A stretch of 40,123 bases of DNA from Actinomycetota bacterium. Its GTDB lineage: Bacteria > Actinomycetota > Actinomycetes > Nanopelagicales > Nanopelagicaceae. The number at the start of each line of letters is the position of its first letter. The stretch's first letter is position 1. This document shows, piece by piece, positions 37,022 to 40,123 of the stretch. The position numbers and the translations under genes are program-made. Location: NCBI GenBank assembly GCA_009699205.1, contig WLOP01000011.1, forward strand, positions 1 to 40,123. The letters run 5' to 3'. The notes beneath the pieces were generated by a model that saw nothing but the letters and a program-made list of their open reading frames with translations, was not told the DNA's origin and did not search any database.

Positions 37022-38424
37022 ACCGTAACCTGTATGACCTCATCGGCCTCGCCGCATCAGTCTGCTTCATCCTTGCCCTCAAGGGTTTATCGCATCCAAA
37101 GACAGCTCGCCGAGGTAACCTCATCGGTGCCTTCGGTGCAACCGTCGCAACTCTTTTAGTCTTCTTCTTCACTGGTAATAAAGAGGATAAGAACTATCAC
37201 GCATTGCCTCTACACCACCTTCCGCTAATCCTTGGCGCAGTGGCAATTGGTTTGCTCGTTGGAGTTCCTGCTGCACGTAAAGTGCAGATGACCGCGATGC
37301 CTCAATTGGTAGCGCTCTTCAACGGTGTTGGTGGCGGAGCTGCTGCACTCGTTGCCATCGTCGAATATTTGAAGCTAGGAACCGAAGCAACTTCTGCTGA
37401 AGTTATCGCAACGGTATTCACCGTTATCGTCGGTAGCGTTTCCTTCTCTGGCTCATGCATCACCTTCGCCAAACTCCAAGAGTTAATGACAACACGTCCC
37501 GTCGTATTTCCTGGCGGACGCTTTGTTATCGCGCTCAACGTGGGTGGCGTATTTGCTGCAGCAGGATGGGTTATTAACTCCGGCGGAAATACATCTCTAG
37601 CAGTCCTTGGTGGACTTTCACTTCTCTTTGGTGTTCTCTTCGTACTTCCAGTGGGTGGAGCTGACGTTCCTATCGTTATCTCGCTCCTGAATGCATTTAC
37701 TGGTTTGACAGTGGCTGCAAGCGGATATGTACTGCAAGCAACTCTCCTTATTGTTGCTGGAACACTCGTCGGAGCATCTGGAACGATCTTGACTCGCTTG
37801 ATGGCAGATGCCATGGGTCGCTCGCTCTTTAAGACTCTCTTTGGCGCGTTCACCGCTAAGCCACAAGCTGCAACTGATGCAGCAGAAGCTCGTCCTGTGA
37901 AATCTGGTTCACCTGAAGATGTTGCGATCTTGCTTAACTATGCTCGCCGCGTCGTGATCGTTCCTGGTTTCGGACTCGCAGTTGCACAAGCACAGCACAC
38001 AGTTCGCGAAATGGCAGATGTACTTGCAGCTAAGGGAATTGAAGTCGCTTACGGAATTCACCCTGTTGCGGGCCGTATGCCTGGTCACATGAACGTGCTA
38101 CTTGCTGAAGCAAATGTTCCTTACGAACAATTAGCTGAAATGGAAGAAGTGAACCCAACGTTTTCACAGACCGATGTTGCGCTAGTTATCGGTGCAAACG
38201 ACGTCGTCAACCCTGCCGCAAAGAACACGCCTGGCTGCCCAATCTATGGAATGCCAATTCTTGAAGTTGCTGACGCTGCAAACGTCATCTTCTTGAAGCG
38301 TTCGATGCGCCCAGGATTTGCCGGAATCGAGAATGAACTTCTCTATGATCCTAAAACAACGCTCCTCTTTGGCGATGCCAAGGAGACGCTGACCAAGGTA
38401 GTGAGCGCGCTTAAGAGTTTGTAG
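37018..38424 (+). CDS. pntB: NAD(P) transhydrogenase subunit beta
   Basis: Membrane and NADP(H)-binding subunit. The protein has 468 residues: about eight to nine membrane helices in 1-270, then the soluble domain III from about 300, with VVIVPGFGLAVAQAQ (the NADP loop) and HPVAGRMPGHMNVLLAEA. The complex uses the proton gradient to reduce NADP+ with NADH, supplying NADPH. The window also contains the ATP synthase that shares the same gradient. The gene ends 73 nt before pirin with no clear terminator. Confidence 0.96.
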   Translation: MNRNLYDLIGLAASVCFILALKGLSHPKTARRGNLIGAFGATVATLLVFFFTGNKEDKNYHALPLHHLPLILGAVAIGLLVGVPAARKVQMTAMPQLVALFNGVGGGAAALVAIVEYLKLGTEATSAEVIATVFTVIVGSVSFSGSCITFAKLQELMTTRPVVFPGGRFVIALNVGGVFAAAGWVINSGGNTSLAVLGGLSLLFGVLFVLPVGGADVPIVISLLNAFTGLTVAASGYVLQATLLIVAGTLVGASGTILTRLMADAMGRSLFKTLFGAFTAKPQAATDAAEARPVKSGSPEDVAILLNYARRVVIVPGFGLAVAQAQHTVREMADVLAAKGIEVAYGIHPVAGRMPGHMNVLLAEANVPYEQLAEMEEVNPTFSQTDVALVIGANDVVNPAAKNTPGCPIYGMPILEVADAANVIFLKRSMRPGFAGIENELLYDPKTTLLFGDAKETLTKVVSALKSL

Positions 38425-38435
38425 TAGCGCGCTCC

Positions 38436-38465
38436 TTGACTTGCTAGTAGTTGAAAGTTCAATTA
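38436..38465 (+). promoter_or_regulatory. Candidate promoter and MarR-type operator upstream of pirin
   Basis: TAGTTGAA-AG-TTCAATTA (38448-38465) is an 8-2-8 inverted repeat with one mismatch, the size and shape of MarR/HxlR-family operators. TTGACT (38436-38441) with a 17-bp spacer to TCAATT (38459-38464) is one possible promoter; TTGAAA (38451-38456) with 17 bp to TATCTA (38474-38479) is another. Either would be covered by the palindrome, predicting repression. Confidence 0.45.
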
Positions 38466-38496
38466 CCCTTGGATATCTAGACCCAAGGAGCACGTG

Positions 38497-39474
38497 ATGC
38501 CAGCTGTAACCGTTAAGGATATTTCAGTACTTCCCCGCGTGAGCGCTGCGCACAATCTGCGCGCGCGAGGAGTCCTGTCTGTGACTACTGCTCCCCAAGG
38601 TTTCGAAGGTGAAGGCTTCCCCGTTCGTCGTGCATTTGCCGGCGTCGATATCGCAGCGCTCGATCCATTTATTCACTTAGATCAAATGGGTGAAGTGGAG
38701 TACGCACCGGGTGAGCCAAAAGGAACTCCGTGGCATCCGCACCGTGGATTCGAAACTGTTACTTACATTATCGATGGGATTTTCGATCATCGCGATAACA
38801 ATGGCGGCGGCGGAACAATTACCAATGGTGATACGCAATGGATGACAGCGGGCGCTGGAATTTTGCATATAGAAACTCCCCCGGAACATTTGGTGATGAG
38901 TGGCGGGCTATTCCATGGTTTTCAGCTCTGGGTTAATCTTCCGGCTGCAAAGAAATGGTCACCACCTGCATATCAAGATGTCCGTGCAGCTGATGTCGCG
39001 CTCCTGTCTTCATCCGATGGTGGCGCACTGATTCGAGTTATCGCAGGAGAAATTGATGGATATAAAGGCCCGGGCACCACACAAACCCCAATTACTTTAA
39101 TTCATGCCACTGTTGCAGCAGGTGCTGAGCTACGTCTTCCTTGGCGCAAGGATTACAACGCTCTGGTTTACACCTTGGCTGGTCGCGGTTTGGTTGGCGA
39201 GGAACGTCGCCCTGTTGAAATGGGAGAGTTAACTGTTTTTGGTGAAGGCGATCTCATTGTTGTACGCGCATCTGATAACCAAGAGAGTCGCTCTCCCGAA
39301 ATGGAGCTCTTTATTCTTGGCGGCCAGCCAATTAAGGAACCTGTTGCGTGGATGGGGCCATTTGTTATGAATACTAAGCGTGAGGTTTTACAAGCTTTCG
39401 AAGATTTTCAGAACGGAGTTCTCGGAAGTATTCCCGCAGTGCACAATGCCCCGACGACATTGATTGAGGGTTAG
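38497..39474 (+). CDS. Pirin-family protein (cupin)
   Basis: Bicupin metal protein, 325 residues. The N-terminal cupin has the pirin metal motif HPHRGFETVTY (about residues 78-88) and the second ligand pair in GAGILHIETPP. The C-terminal pirin_C domain begins around 195. Bacterial pirins include quercetin 2,3-dioxygenases and redox or stress regulators; the substrate cannot be assigned here. ATG 38497 is chosen over the adjacent GTG 38494 because AAGGAG (38485-38490) stands 6 nt before it. An operator-like palindrome upstream suggests inducible expression. Confidence 0.92.
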   Translation: MPAVTVKDISVLPRVSAAHNLRARGVLSVTTAPQGFEGEGFPVRRAFAGVDIAALDPFIHLDQMGEVEYAPGEPKGTPWHPHRGFETVTYIIDGIFDHRDNNGGGGTITNGDTQWMTAGAGILHIETPPEHLVMSGGLFHGFQLWVNLPAAKKWSPPAYQDVRAADVALLSSSDGGALIRVIAGEIDGYKGPGTTQTPITLIHATVAAGAELRLPWRKDYNALVYTLAGRGLVGEERRPVEMGELTVFGEGDLIVVRASDNQESRSPEMELFILGGQPIKEPVAWMGPFVMNTKREVLQAFEDFQNGVLGSIPAVHNAPTTLIEG

Positions 39475-39480
39475 TTAAGG

Positions 39481-39524
39481 TCTTTCCATTCAGAGCTTTT
39501 GCGTTGAGAGCCTTTCCATTCAAA
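39481..39524 (+). repeat. Three imperfect 15-bp tandem units after pirin
   Basis: Units of 15 bp beginning TCTTTCCATTCAGAG, CTTTTGCGTTGAGAG and CCTTTCCATTCAAAC follow one another; the first and third share CTTTCCATTCA exactly. They lie in the 100-bp gap between pirin and the DUF222 gene. The role is unknown; slippage debris or a binding array are both possible. Confidence 0.55.
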
Positions 39525-39551
39525 CCTTGGGATAACTTTTCTCTTTTGTCA

Positions 39552-39568
39552 GGGGCGGTTGCCACCCT
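39552..39568 (+). terminator. Weak hairpin ahead of the DUF222 gene
   Basis: GGG-C-GG pairs with CC-A-CCC around TTG, followed by TTGCTTT. It may end the pirin transcript or fold the 5' end of the DUF222 mRNA, since the ATG is only 7 nt further on. The stem has an internal C/A mismatch and the T-run is poor. Confidence 0.3.
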
Positions 39569-39574
39569 TGCTTT

Positions 39575-39994
39575 ATGTTCAAGAATGCAAGCAAAAGAGA
39601 GGGTTCACCTCTTACTATCTCGCGGGTGGGTCAGCTCCTGGGCGAGAGCGCGGGCATAGCGATTCTGAGCGAGCTGCTCGAGATCGATCCATTCACTCTC
39701 AGTCGCGTTGATCGCGTTGATTATTTATCGGCGCTCGAAAAACAGAGCGGTTGGTTGCAAGCTGCGCTGCAGAGAGCGATTGTTGCTGTTGCTGGGGATC
39801 AACCAAGTCAGAGTGAAGGCATATGGACAGGGGTAGATGATTGCGAACGCGAAGAAATCGCATCGGCTCTTCGTCTCTCTGGCTCCACGGCGCAGCATCG
39901 CATCGATGTAGCTCGCACCCTCGTTAACCACTTACCCGAAGTCTGCTCTGCGCTCTCTACCGGCGAGATTTCTCCGGCACATGCGGATGCTTGA
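39575..39994 (+). pseudogene. DUF222 (13E12-type) N-terminal fragment, interrupted
   Basis: The reading frame has 139 codons. Residues 42-139 match the N-terminal domain of the DUF222/13E12-repeat family of Actinobacteria, which usually continue to an HNH endonuclease domain and total 350-500 residues; EREEIASALRLSGSTAQHRIDVARTL and ALSTGEISPAHADA are the recognisable segments. The frame stops right after AHADA, where the family normally continues, and no other frame restores it. The break coincides with the start of a recombinase gene, so the gene is probably split by an integrated element. A free-standing short protein is possible but less likely. Confidence 0.7.
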
Positions 39995-40002
39995 TTTGTG
40001 TC
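39975..40002 (+). other. Predicted element boundary (attL/attR-type junction) in DUF222 gene
   Basis: DUF222 homology ends at the codons for AHADA (to 39991), a TGA follows at once, and the recombinase coding region opens at 40003. Serine recombinases usually lie next to their attachment site and recombine at a 2-bp core, so the crossover should fall in this stretch. The exact core cannot be placed without the other junction. Confidence 0.5.
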
Positions 40003-40123
40003 ATGAGGCTGGATTACTCTTTAGAGGTGGCGAACCCAAAAGCAAGTCAAGTGTCTCGCAAGGTCGGGGTATATCTTCGCATTTCCGATGACCGCGAAGG
40101 TAAGGGTTTAGGTGTTGCTCGCC
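40003..40123 (+). CDS. Serine site-specific recombinase/integrase, N-terminus (runs off window)
   Basis: About 40 codons are visible. KVGVYLRISDDREGKGLGVAR carries the resolvase-family nucleophile serine in YLRIS and the DDREGKG-type segment typical of large serine integrases of actinobacterial phages and integrative elements. The rest is beyond the right window edge. ATG 40003 gives a 20-residue lead; GTG 40027, with TACTCT 6 nt upstream, is an alternative and fits the leaderless pattern seen elsewhere. Its place beside a broken DUF222 gene indicates that it is the integrase of an element inserted there. Confidence 0.85.
   Translation, partial: MRLDYSLEVANPKASQVSRKVGVYLRISDDREGKGLGVAR

Noticed and set aside
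37302-37853. 183-codon minus-strand frame inside pntB
   Set aside because: Shadow of the transhydrogenase beta subunit; Pro/Thr/Ser-rich sequence without family features.

Overview
The window looks like the chromosome of a streamlined, medium-GC actinobacterium. By eye the base composition is near 45-50% GC, which is low for the phylum. Several features point to Actinobacteria: the gene order argS-lysA-hom-thrC-thrB-rho-rpmE-prfA-prmC-sua5-(glyA)-wecA-atpI-atpBEFHAGD, which matches the mycobacterial order apart from glyA; a Rho with an Arg/Asp-rich insertion; DUF3039 and DUF2017 proteins; a DUF222 (13E12-type) protein; and many apparently leaderless genes. Short intergenic gaps and a 67-residue c-subunit suggest a reduced genome such as a freshwater acI/Nanopelagicales lineage. 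The lineage is an inference.

Positions 1-19922 are one long minus-strand block, read from argS leftwards. It encodes arginyl-tRNA synthetase, the aspartate-family amino-acid enzymes (lysA, hom, thrC, thrB), transcription and translation termination (rho, prfA, prmC), L31, a degenerate Sua5/TsaC-like protein, glyA, a WecA-like lipid-carrier phosphosugar transferase, and the F1Fo ATP synthase operon. The operon starts with two small AtpI/AtpZ-type membrane proteins, and atpD is cut by the left window edge.

Positions 20029-25058 hold tRNA-Leu(TAG), an aldehyde dehydrogenase, glutamate dehydrogenase, an MFS exporter and a HlyIII/PAQR membrane protein. Positions 25154-28698 hold a coiled-coil protein with a Lys/Ala tail, an acyltransferase-3/SGNH protein, and a convergent membrane protein with a long histone-H1-like Lys/Ala tail. 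Positions 28758-33586 are a minus-strand cluster: GH18 hydrolase, clpS, DUF2017, murI, rph and rdgB. An aquaporin-family channel follows, then a back-to-back DUF3039/argF pair, the three-gene proton-translocating transhydrogenase operon (pntAA-pntAB-pntB) and a pirin.

At the right edge a DUF222-family gene stops abruptly, and within 10-30 bp a serine-recombinase gene begins and runs out of the window. This looks like the left boundary of an integrated element inserted into the DUF222 gene; the element itself lies outside the window.

The most striking window-wide pattern is a TANNNT box placed exactly 6 or 7 nt before the start codon in at least eight genes that lack a convincing Shine-Dalgarno sequence (argS, glyA, gdh, hlyIII, murI, DUF3039, argF, pntAA). 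Other genes carry clear AGGAG-type sites. This points to widespread leaderless transcription and also settles the pntAA start. No CRISPR array, IS element, riboswitch or recognised defence system was seen, and no gene-free stretch exceeds 300 bp.
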